Origin: Actinomycetes bacterium
GTDB lineage: Bacteria; Actinomycetota; Actinomycetes; Mycobacteriales; Micromonosporaceae
Direction: 5' to 3'
NCBI GenBank assembly: GCA_021793335.1
Contig: JAJYSW010000063.1
Location: forward strand, 1-14,017
DNA length: 14,017 bases
A program made the position numbers and the translations under genes. The notes beneath the pieces are model-generated. The model made no database searches and was not told the origin of the DNA. It worked only from the letters and a program-made list of their open reading frames with translations. Positions within the stretch are counted from its first letter, which is position 1, and each line of letters starts with the position of its first letter. Of this stretch, positions 6,231-12,409 are shown in pieces.

Positions 6231-7838
6231 TCAGCTCAACTCTCTCACGGCGTGGAGCAACTGGTTGACGCCGCGTTTGCGGTCGGTCAAGTGCAGGCGC
6301 ACCAGCGGCCGTCCTCGGGATTCGAGCGCCTGGCGGTCGCCGGCCGCCTGCGCGGCCTGGAGCCCCGCGAAGGTGTAGTCCCTGCCCGGGATCGTCACGT
6401 CCGCGCCGACATCACCGGTGATCTGGAGGAACACGCCGGTCGGACGGCCGCCCTTGTGGAACTGGCCGGTCGAGTGCAGGAAACGCGGCCCCCAGCCCCA
6501 CGTGACCGGTGCGCCGGTGCGGTCGGCGATCTCGGCTCGCAGCTGCGCGAGCGGTGCGTCGTCGATCCGGTCGAGGTAGGCCATGATGGCGACATAGGTG
6601 CCGTCGTTGCCCGCGCCGACGAGCAGCTCGCCGATCGCGCCGCCGACGGTATCGGCGCGGCTGCCGTAGATCTCGATCGCGCCGTCGACGGCGCTCGGGC
6701 GCTCCTCGGGCAGGCCCTCGGCGAGCAGCCGCTTCGTGTTCTCCTTGGATTCGGTCACGTTCGGCTGATTGAACGGGTCGATCCCGATCAGGTGACCGGC
6801 GTAGGCCGTGGCCAGTTCCCAGCACATGAACTGCGCGCCGAGCGGACCGTTGACCACCGTGTCCGGCATCGCCAGCTGCGATCCGGAGTTCGGCAGCCCG
6901 GTAGAGGAGCCGCCGACGGTCGTGTAGACCCGGTCGGCGCCACGCGCCCCCGAGGCCGCGGGGCCTTCGAGGACGACCGGGAGCGTGCCCTTGCCGTCCT
7001 TGCCGAGGGACTCGGCGATGAGCTGCTCGGCCCAGTCACCGAGACCGACGATGCCGGTGCCGTCCTCGGCGATGGTGATCGTCGGCTGCGCGGCGATGAC
7101 GGCGCCGAGCACCACAGCGGGGTTGTCGTCCTCGCTGGTGATGGACGCCGCGAACGTCTCGGCCTGCTCGATGAGCTCGGTGATGTCCGCACCGGCCAGA
7201 GCGGCGGGCACGAGCCCGAACGCGGTCAGTGCCGAGTACCGCCCGCCGACGTTCTCGTCGGCCAGGAACAGGTGCGCGCCGGTCTCGGTGGCGAACGCCT
7301 CCAGCTGCGAGCCGGGGTCGGTGACGAACACGAACCGTTTTGCGAAGTCCTCGATGCCCACGCCCTTGAACGCGGCCTCGAAGGCGCGGCGCTGGGAATC
7401 CGTCTCGACGGTCGTGCCGGATTTGGAGGAGACGACCACGGCGGTGCGCCGCAGCGACTCCTCGCCGATCTCGGCCAGGATCTGGCCCGGGTCGGTCGTG
7501 TCGAGGACGCTGATGCCCAGGTCCAGCGTCCGCGAGATGACCTCGGGGGCCAGCGAGGAACCGCCCATGCCGCACAGTGCGATGTGGTCGATGCCCTGCT
7601 CGTCGAATTCGGCCCGGAGCTTCGTGAGCGGAGCGACGAGCTCCTTGGACTTCTCGAAGGTGTCGATCCAGCCCAGCCGGATCGACGCCTCGGCCTCGGC
7701 CTCGGGGCCCCAAAGGGACGCGTCCTTGGCCGCGAGCTTCGCGGGGATGCCCTCGTTCTTGAGTCGGTCGACGGTCTCGCTCACGTCCACACCGGTCGTG
7801 ACCGCCAGACCGCCCGCGGCTTCCATCTTCCCCATCAT
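6231..7838 (-). CDS. pgi: Glucose-6-phosphate isomerase (SIS-domain type)
   Basis: Interconverts glucose-6-phosphate and fructose-6-phosphate, linking glycolysis with the pentose-phosphate cycle. The 535-residue protein carries two SIS domains. CGMGGSSLAPEV (89-100) and SSKSGTT (137-143) bind sugar phosphate, ENVGGRYSALT is at 195-205, and WAEQLIAESLGKDGKG (269-284) contains the PGI signature with the putative catalytic Glu276. HKGGRPTGVFLQI is nearer the C-terminus. It resembles the isomerase half of fused transaldolase-PGI proteins more than the E. coli enzyme, and its neighbour is a separate transaldolase. ATG at 7838 has GAGGA 6 nt upstream (7845-7849, overlapping the tal stop codon); an ATG at 7835 is an alternative. 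Gaps are 3 bp to tal and 2 bp to zwf. Mycobacteria keep pgi elsewhere, so its position here is lineage-specific. Confidence 0.94.
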   Translation of the reverse strand: MMGKMEAAGGLAVTTGVDVSETVDRLKNEGIPAKLAAKDASLWGPEAEAEASIRLGWIDTFEKSKELVAPLTKLRAEFDEQGIDHIALCGMGGSSLAPEVISRTLDLGISVLDTTDPGQILAEIGEESLRRTAVVVSSKSGTTVETDSQRRAFEAAFKGVGIEDFAKRFVFVTDPGSQLEAFATETGAHLFLADENVGGRYSALTAFGLVPAALAGADITELIEQAETFAASITSEDDNPAVVLGAVIAAQPTITIAEDGTGIVGLGDWAEQLIAESLGKDGKGTLPVVLEGPAASGARGADRVYTTVGGSSTGLPNSGSQLAMPDTVVNGPLGAQFMCWELATAYAGHLIGIDPFNQPNVTESKENTKRLLAEGLPEERPSAVDGAIEIYGSRADTVGGAIGELLVGAGNDGTYVAIMAYLDRIDDAPLAQLRAEIADRTGAPVTWGWGPRFLHSTGQFHKGGRPTGVFLQITGDVGADVTIPGRDYTFAGLQAAQAAGDRQALESRGRPLVRLHLTDRKRGVNQLLHAVRELS

Positions 7839-7841
7839 CGC

Positions 7842-8972
7842 CTATCCTCGGTTCTCGTCTTTTGAGTACGCCGCAAGCTTGGAATCCACTTCGGCCAGCA
7901 GATCGTTCCAACTGGCGGCGAACTTGTCGACGCCCTCTTCTTCGAGCACCCGGACGACATCGTCGTAGTCGACGCCGACTCGCGCCAACTGCTCGAACAG
8001 CTCGGCGGCCTCGTCGTAGCCCGGCCGGATCGTGTCGGAGGCGACCTCACCGTGGTCGGCGAAGTCCTCCATGGTCGGTTCGGGCATCGTGCTGACACAG
8101 CCGGGAGCGATGAGCTGCTCGATGTACATCACGTCCCGGTAGTCGGGGTTCTTGACCGAGGTCGAAGCCCACAGCGGACGCTGCGGTTTGGCGCCGGAGG
8201 CCGACAGCCCGACCCACCTCGGTTTGGAGAAGACCTCCTCGTACGCCTTGTAGGCCAGGCGGGCGTTGGCGATCGCGGCCCGGCCCTTGAGCGACACGGC
8301 CTCGTCGGTGCCGATCGCGTCGAGACGCTTGTCGATCTCGGCGTCTACACGGGACACAAAGAACGAGGCGACCGACTGGATGCGGCTCAGATCCCGGCCG
8401 GCCTCACGGGCGGCCTCCATACCGGCCAGGAACGCCTCCATGACCTCCCGGTAGCGGTCCAGGGAGAAGATGAGCGTGACGTTGACGCTGATCCCCTCGG
8501 CCAGGCACGCGGTGATGGCCGGCAGGCCGTCCTTGGTGGCCGGGATCTTGATCATCAGGTTGGGCCGGTCGACCGCCCACCACAGCGCCTTGGCCTCGGC
8601 GATGGTCGTGGCCGTGTCGTGGGCCAGACGCGGGTCCACTTCGAGCGAGACGCGACCGTCGGTCCCGCCGTCGTCGTCGTACGCCTTGCGCAGGACGTCG
8701 CAGGCCCAGCGGATGTCGTAGGTCGTGATCGAGCGGACCGCCTCCTCGACGCCGACCTTGCGGCGGGCGAGGTCGGCGATCTGCTCGTCGTAGGCCCCGC
8801 CCTTCGAGACGGCCCCCGCGAAGATGGTCGGGTTCGACGTCACTCCCACCAGGCTGCGGGTGTCGATGAGCTCGGCGAGATTGCCGCTGCCGAGCCGTTC
8901 ACGCGAGATGTCGTCGAGCCACACCGAGATTCCGGCGTCCGACAGGGCGGCGAGATTCTGATTGGTGCTCAC
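7842..8972 (-). CDS. tal: Transaldolase (actinobacterial long form)
   Basis: Transfers a dihydroxyacetone unit from sedoheptulose-7-phosphate to glyceraldehyde-3-phosphate in the non-oxidative pentose-phosphate branch. The 376-residue product is longer than E. coli TalB and matches the mycobacterial-type family. Recognisable motifs are SVWLDDISRERL (16-27), GVTSNPTIFAGAV (43-55), and the Schiff-base region LMIKIPATKDGL (139-150) with the catalytic Lys at 142. NVTLIFSLDRY follows, then the C-terminal PRWVGLSASGAKPQRPLWAST segment in shortened form. The start is a GTG at 8972, preceded by GGAGGA 4 nt upstream. The frame remains open upstream into tkt, but those residues are shadow sequence. It lies 49 bp after tkt and 3 bp before pgi, with no terminator on either side. 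Confidence 0.96.
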   Translation of the reverse strand: MSTNQNLAALSDAGISVWLDDISRERLGSGNLAELIDTRSLVGVTSNPTIFAGAVSKGGAYDEQIADLARRKVGVEEAVRSITTYDIRWACDVLRKAYDDDGGTDGRVSLEVDPRLAHDTATTIAEAKALWWAVDRPNLMIKIPATKDGLPAITACLAEGISVNVTLIFSLDRYREVMEAFLAGMEAAREAGRDLSRIQSVASFFVSRVDAEIDKRLDAIGTDEAVSLKGRAAIANARLAYKAYEEVFSKPRWVGLSASGAKPQRPLWASTSVKNPDYRDVMYIEQLIAPGCVSTMPEPTMEDFADHGEVASDTIRPGYDEAAELFEQLARVGVDYDDVVRVLEEEGVDKFAASWNDLLAEVDSKLAAYSKDENRG

Positions 8973-8976
8973 TGGT

Positions 8977-8982
8977 TCCTCC
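8977..8982 (-). promoter_or_regulatory. Ribosome-binding site fixing the GTG start of tal
   Basis: GGAGGA on the minus strand is separated by four bases (ACCA) from the GTG at 8972. The strong site explains how a non-ATG start inside a longer open frame is selected. Confidence 0.75.
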
Positions 8983-9021
8983 AGCTGATCTGGATAGTCC
9001 TCTGTGGCTTGCTCTGCTGCC

Positions 9022-11097
9022 TTACTGTGCCTTCTTGATGGACGAACGGGCCGCGTCGGCGACGGCCTCGGCGGTGATCCCGAACTCCTCGTACAGTTTT
9101 TCGAACGGAGCGGAGGCCCCGAAGTGCTCCAGGGAGACGCTGACGCCCGCATCGCCCACGAGGTCGCGCCACGGCATGGCGATGCCGGCCTCGACCGAGA
9201 CGCGAGCCTTGACCTCCCGCGGCAGCACCGACTCGCGGTACGCCTCGTCCTGGGCGTCGAACCACTCGCGGCACGGCATCGAGACCACGCGGGCCTTGAC
9301 GCCTTCGGCGGCGAGGGCCTCGGCGGCCCTGACGGCCAGCTGCACCTCCGAGCCGGTGCCGATGAGGACGACGTCGGGCGTGCCCTCGGTGTCGGCCAAG
9401 ACGTAGGCGCCCTTGGCGGCACCCTCCGCCGAGGCGTACTTCCCGCGGTCGAACGTCGGGACGGCCTGGCGGGTGAGCGCCAGAGCGGCCGGGCGGTCGT
9501 GGAGGCCCAGCAGCGTCCGCCACACCACGGCGGTCTCATTGGCGTCGGCGGGGCGGATGACGTCCAGGCCCGGGATGGCGCGCAGCGCCGCAAGGTGCTC
9601 GACCGGCTGGTGGGTCGGGCCGTCCTCGCCCAGTCCGATGGAGTCGTGTGTCCACACGAACACCACGGGCGTCTCCATCAGCGCCGCCAGGCGCACCGCC
9701 GGCCGCATGTAGTCGGAGAACACCAGGAACGTGCCGCCGTACGGCCGGGTGGGGCCGTGCAGCTTGATGCCGTTGAGGATCGCGCCCATCGCGTGCTCGC
9801 GAATGCCGAAGTGCAGGGTGCGGCCGTAGGGGTTGCCGGGGAACTTCTTGCTCTGGCGCTCCTCGGGCAGGAACGAGGGCTCGCCGGCCATCGTGGTGTT
9901 GTTCGAGCCGGCGAGGTCGGCCGAGCCGCCCCACAGCTCGGGCAGTACCGGCGCGAGCGCTTCGAGCACCTTGCCGGAGGCCGCACGGGTGGCGATGCCC
10001 TTCTCGGACGCCTCGAACTCGGGGAAGGCCGCCTCGAAGCCCTCGGGGAACTCACCGGCCCACAGGCGGGCGTGCAGGGCCTTGTTCGCCGGGTTGGTCG
10101 CGGCCCACCGGTCGAAGCCGACCTGCCAGGACTCGCGCTCCTTGCGGCCGCGCTCGACGGCGCCGCGGGTGTGTTCGAGGACCTCCTCGGCCACGGCGAA
10201 GGATTCGGCGGGGTCGAAGCCCATGGCCTCCTTGGTGGCGGCCAGCTCCTCGGCGCCGAGCTTGGAGCCGTGGATGCCACCGGTGTTCTGCTTATTGGGC
10301 GCGGGCCAGCCGATGATGGTCCGCAGGACGATCAGGCTCGGCTTCCCAGTCTCGGCCTTCGCGGCCTCGATGGCCTCGAACAGGGCCTCGGGGTCCTCCC
10401 GGTACTGGGCCGCGGCCCGCCAGTCGACGGTCTGGACGTGCCAGCCGTAGGCCTCGTAGCGGGCGGCGACGTCCTCGGAGAGGGCGATGTTCGTGTCGTC
10501 CTCGATGGAGATCTCGTTGGCGTCGTAGATCAGAACCAGGTTGCCCAGCTGCTGGGTGCCCGCGATGGCGGAGGCCTCGTGGGTCACGCCCTCCTCGATG
10601 TCGCCGTCGGAGGCCAGCACGTACACATGGTGGTCGAACGGGCTCTGGCCGGCTTCGGCGGCCGGGTCGAACAGTCCGCGCTCACGGCGGGCGGCCATCG
10701 CCATGCCGACCGCGGTGGCCAGGCCCTGGCCGAGCGGTCCGGTGGTGGTCTCAACGCCGGCGGTGTGCCCGTATTCGGGGTGGCCGGGAGTGAGCGATCC
10801 CCACTGCCGCAAGTTCTTCAGGTCCTCCAGCTCCAGGCCGTAGCCGGCGAGGTAGAGCTGGACGTACAGGGTCAGGCTGGAGTGCCCGCAGGACAGCACG
10901 AAGCGGTCGCGGCCTTCCCAGTTCGGCTCGCTCGGGTCGTGCCGCATCACCTTCTGGAACAAGGTGTGCGCGACCGGAGCGAGGCTCATGGCCGTCCCAG
11001 GGTGGCCGTTGCCGGCCTTCTCGACCGCGTCGGCGGCCAGCAGCCGCGCCGTGTCAACCGCTTTCTGGTCGAGTTCGGTCCACTCGAACTGTGCCAC
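9022..11097 (-). CDS. tkt: Transketolase
   Basis: Thiamine diphosphate-dependent enzyme that moves two-carbon ketol units between sugar phosphates in the non-oxidative pentose-phosphate branch. The 691-residue protein has all landmarks. The N-terminal signature is DAVEKAGNGHPG (23-34), the GDG-type cofactor motif is SDGDIEEGVTHEA (163-175) leading to LIYDAN, and GIREHAMGAI (431-440) carries the cofactor-activating Glu434. Signature 2 is GEDGPTHQP (490-498), followed by a C-terminal domain. Length is typical (660-700). The start is a GTG at 11097 with GAGGAG 7 nt upstream (11105-11110). It is the first gene of the minus-strand operon and is divergent from ctaB, an arrangement conserved in mycobacteria and Streptomyces. 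The promoter must lie within 11111-11306; no confident hexamer pair was found. Confidence 0.98.
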   Translation of the reverse strand: MAQFEWTELDQKAVDTARLLAADAVEKAGNGHPGTAMSLAPVAHTLFQKVMRHDPSEPNWEGRDRFVLSCGHSSLTLYVQLYLAGYGLELEDLKNLRQWGSLTPGHPEYGHTAGVETTTGPLGQGLATAVGMAMAARRERGLFDPAAEAGQSPFDHHVYVLASDGDIEEGVTHEASAIAGTQQLGNLVLIYDANEISIEDDTNIALSEDVAARYEAYGWHVQTVDWRAAAQYREDPEALFEAIEAAKAETGKPSLIVLRTIIGWPAPNKQNTGGIHGSKLGAEELAATKEAMGFDPAESFAVAEEVLEHTRGAVERGRKERESWQVGFDRWAATNPANKALHARLWAGEFPEGFEAAFPEFEASEKGIATRAASGKVLEALAPVLPELWGGSADLAGSNNTTMAGEPSFLPEERQSKKFPGNPYGRTLHFGIREHAMGAILNGIKLHGPTRPYGGTFLVFSDYMRPAVRLAALMETPVVFVWTHDSIGLGEDGPTHQPVEHLAALRAIPGLDVIRPADANETAVVWRTLLGLHDRPAALALTRQAVPTFDRGKYASAEGAAKGAYVLADTEGTPDVVLIGTGSEVQLAVRAAEALAAEGVKARVVSMPCREWFDAQDEAYRESVLPREVKARVSVEAGIAMPWRDLVGDAGVSVSLEHFGASAPFEKLYEEFGITAEAVADAARSSIKKAQ

Positions 11098-11306
11098 TGC
11101 GTTACTCCTCGTACTCGTCGTATTCGGGCCATAGAAGTCCGTCTTCCGACCCTACCTACACGGCCAGAACTTTATGCGTAGTCTCTCGGAGGGCGAAATT
11201 CGAACTCTTGTGAGCCCGCACACGAGCGAGTCTTGCATGCCGAAGGCACAGGTGAGGACCTTCGGCCCGGGCCCCGGTCACAGCTTCGCGGTCCGTATGG
11301 TGAGCC
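11098..11306. promoter_or_regulatory. Divergent tkt/ctaB intergenic region
   Basis: This 209-bp region must contain the promoters of the pentose-phosphate operon (leftward) and ctaB (rightward). Visible elements are the tkt Shine-Dalgarno (11105-11110 on the minus strand), and an 8-bp dyad GCCGAAGG (11239-11246) with CCTTCGGC (11259-11266) around a 12-nt spacer. GGTGAG at 11299-11304 probably serves ctaB. Candidate -10 elements are weak: TATGGT at 11296-11301 on the plus strand and TAGGTA around 11151-11156 on the minus strand. A tRNA T-loop-like heptamer (TTCGAAT on the minus strand) occurs near 11200 without a complete cloverleaf. Confidence 0.55.
11239..11266. repeat. 8-bp inverted repeat between tkt and ctaB
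   Basis: GCCGAAGG and its exact complement CCTTCGGC are separated by 12 bases. The repeat lies about 45-70 bp upstream of ctaB. It could be an operator half-site pair, or a hairpin in the ctaB leader if transcription starts upstream of it. The distance to tkt (over 140 bp) makes a role in ctaB more likely. Confidence 0.45.
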
Positions 11307-11309
11307 GTG

Positions 11310-12296
11310 ATGAACGAGCATCCGACCGGAGCCGCCGACGTCGCCCCCACGCCCGCCGCCCGACCCAGCATCAAACTCTCCTCCGAGGGGCCCCGCGACG
11401 AGGCGCGCCCGCCTCTGAAGACGATCATCGGCGGCTACGTGTCGCTGACCAAGCCCCGCATCGTCGAACTGCTGCTCATCACCACCGTTCCCGCGATGCT
11501 CGTCGCGGCCCGCCAGGAATTCGACACGCTGCCGTCCCTGGTCGCGGTGATCGCCACCGTCGTCGGCGGCGCACTGGCCGCCGGGGCCGCCAACGCCATC
11601 AACTGCTACATCGACCGCGAGATCGATCAGATCATGCGCCGCACCGCGCGACGCCCGCTGGCCAAGCAGCAGATCCCGCCGCGCAACGCGCTCATCTTCG
11701 GTCTCGTCCTGGGCTCCATCGCCGTCGTCGGCATGTGGATCACGGTCGGGCCGCTCGCCGCCGCCCTCACCTTCGGCGCGATCCTCTACTACGACGTCGT
11801 CTACACGATCTGGCTCAAGCGCACCACCCCGCACAACACCGTGTGGGGCGGCGCGTGCGGGTCCGCGCCGGTGCTCATCGGCTGGGCCGCCGTCACCGGC
11901 GAGATGTCGTGGATGGCGTGGGTGCTGTTCGCCATCGTCTTCCTGTGGCAGCCGCCGCACTTCTATGTCCTGGCAATGAAGTTCAAGGACGACTACGCCG
12001 CCGCCGGCATCCCGATGCTCCCGGCCGTCGCCCCCGCCAAGCGCGTCGCGGTCGAGTCGGTCATCTACGCCTGGCTCACCCTCGCCGTCTCGGTGGTGCC
12101 GTTCTGGCTCGGCATGACCTGGCTGTACCTCGTCGTCGCCGTCGTCACCGGCGGGCTGTTCGTCCTGGAGTCCCATAAGCTCCTCGGGCGGGTCAACCGC
12201 GGCGAGGACCCCAAGCCGATGCGGCTGTTCCACTGGTCCACCAGCTACCTCACGCTGCTGTTCCTGGCTCTGGCGATCGACTCCTTCCTCATATAG
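11310..12296 (+). CDS. ctaB: Protoheme IX farnesyltransferase (heme O synthase)
   Basis: Membrane prenyltransferase that attaches a farnesyl group to protoheme IX to make heme O, the precursor or cofactor for heme-copper terminal oxidases. The product (328 residues from this start) has a polar N-terminal tail of about 40 residues, then a UbiA-type core with about nine hydrophobic segments. The first Asp-rich motif is NCYIDREID (about 98-106). The YYDVVYTIWLKR region follows, then the heme O synthase signature WQPPHFYVLAMKFKDDY (about 213-229). The ATG at 11310 is preferred because GGTGAG lies 5 nt upstream; a GTG at 11307 would leave only 2 nt. Only start usage is uncertain. Divergence from tkt is the conserved actinomycete arrangement; ctaA is not in this window. 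Confidence 0.96.
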   Translation: MNEHPTGAADVAPTPAARPSIKLSSEGPRDEARPPLKTIIGGYVSLTKPRIVELLLITTVPAMLVAARQEFDTLPSLVAVIATVVGGALAAGAANAINCYIDREIDQIMRRTARRPLAKQQIPPRNALIFGLVLGSIAVVGMWITVGPLAAALTFGAILYYDVVYTIWLKRTTPHNTVWGGACGSAPVLIGWAAVTGEMSWMAWVLFAIVFLWQPPHFYVLAMKFKDDYAAAGIPMLPAVAPAKRVAVESVIYAWLTLAVSVVPFWLGMTWLYLVVAVVTGGLFVLESHKLLGRVNRGEDPKPMRLFHWSTSYLTLLFLALAIDSFLI

Positions 12297-12301
12297 GCCG
12301 C

Positions 12302-12330
12302 GCCGGCCGCCGCCGGGTGCGGGGGCCGGC
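12302..12330 (+). terminator. Possible GC-rich terminator after ctaB
   Basis: GCCGGCC (12302-12308) can pair with GGCCGGC (12324-12330) around a 15-nt GC-rich loop that begins 6 bp after the ctaB stop codon. The arms are short and self-complementary, and no T-run follows. Local GC is so high that such pairing could be fortuitous. Confidence 0.32.
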
Positions 12331-12359
12331 CGCCGCGTCCTCCGGGCGAGCAACGCCGC

Positions 12360-12374
12360 TCGAATGTTCGAACA
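12360..12374. promoter_or_regulatory. Overlapping TTCGA dyads upstream of the DUF4132-like gene
   Basis: TCGAA-TG-TTCGA (12360-12371) overlaps the perfect 10-bp palindrome TGTTCGAACA (12365-12374), 35-50 bp before the ATG at 12410. The half-sites resemble those of the actinobacterial SOS box (TCGAAC-N4-GTTCGA), but the required spacing is not met in either reading. A TTTAAG at 12395-12400 could be a -10 element for a nearly leaderless transcript. All of this is inferred. Confidence 0.3.
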
Positions 12375-12409
12375 CGTGCCTGTCGCCGACGCTCTTTAAG
12401 CTGCACCCC

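Noticed and set aside
4360..6378. Long plus-strand reading frame of 672 codons opposite zwf and opcA
   Set aside because: It is antisense to well-identified enzymes, has low-complexity Arg/Gly/Asp/Val-rich composition, and is explained by codon bias of the real strand.
6222..7865. Plus-strand reading frame of 547 codons opposite pgi
   Set aside because: It covers pgi almost exactly on the other strand and shows no family motif. It is a third-position GC artefact.
9004..11181. Long plus-strand reading frame of 725 codons opposite tkt
   Set aside because: This is mirror sequence of the transketolase gene. It has no recognisable domain or ribosome-binding site, and the composition is typical of an antisense shadow in high-GC DNA.
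11170..11240. tRNA-like sequence on the minus strand (TTCGAAT T-loop heptamer followed by CCTCCGA)
   Set aside because: Only three of the five T-stem pairs form, no matching 5' acceptor strand was found at tRNA distance, and no D-arm or anticodon arm could be drawn. At most it is a remnant; chance is as likely.
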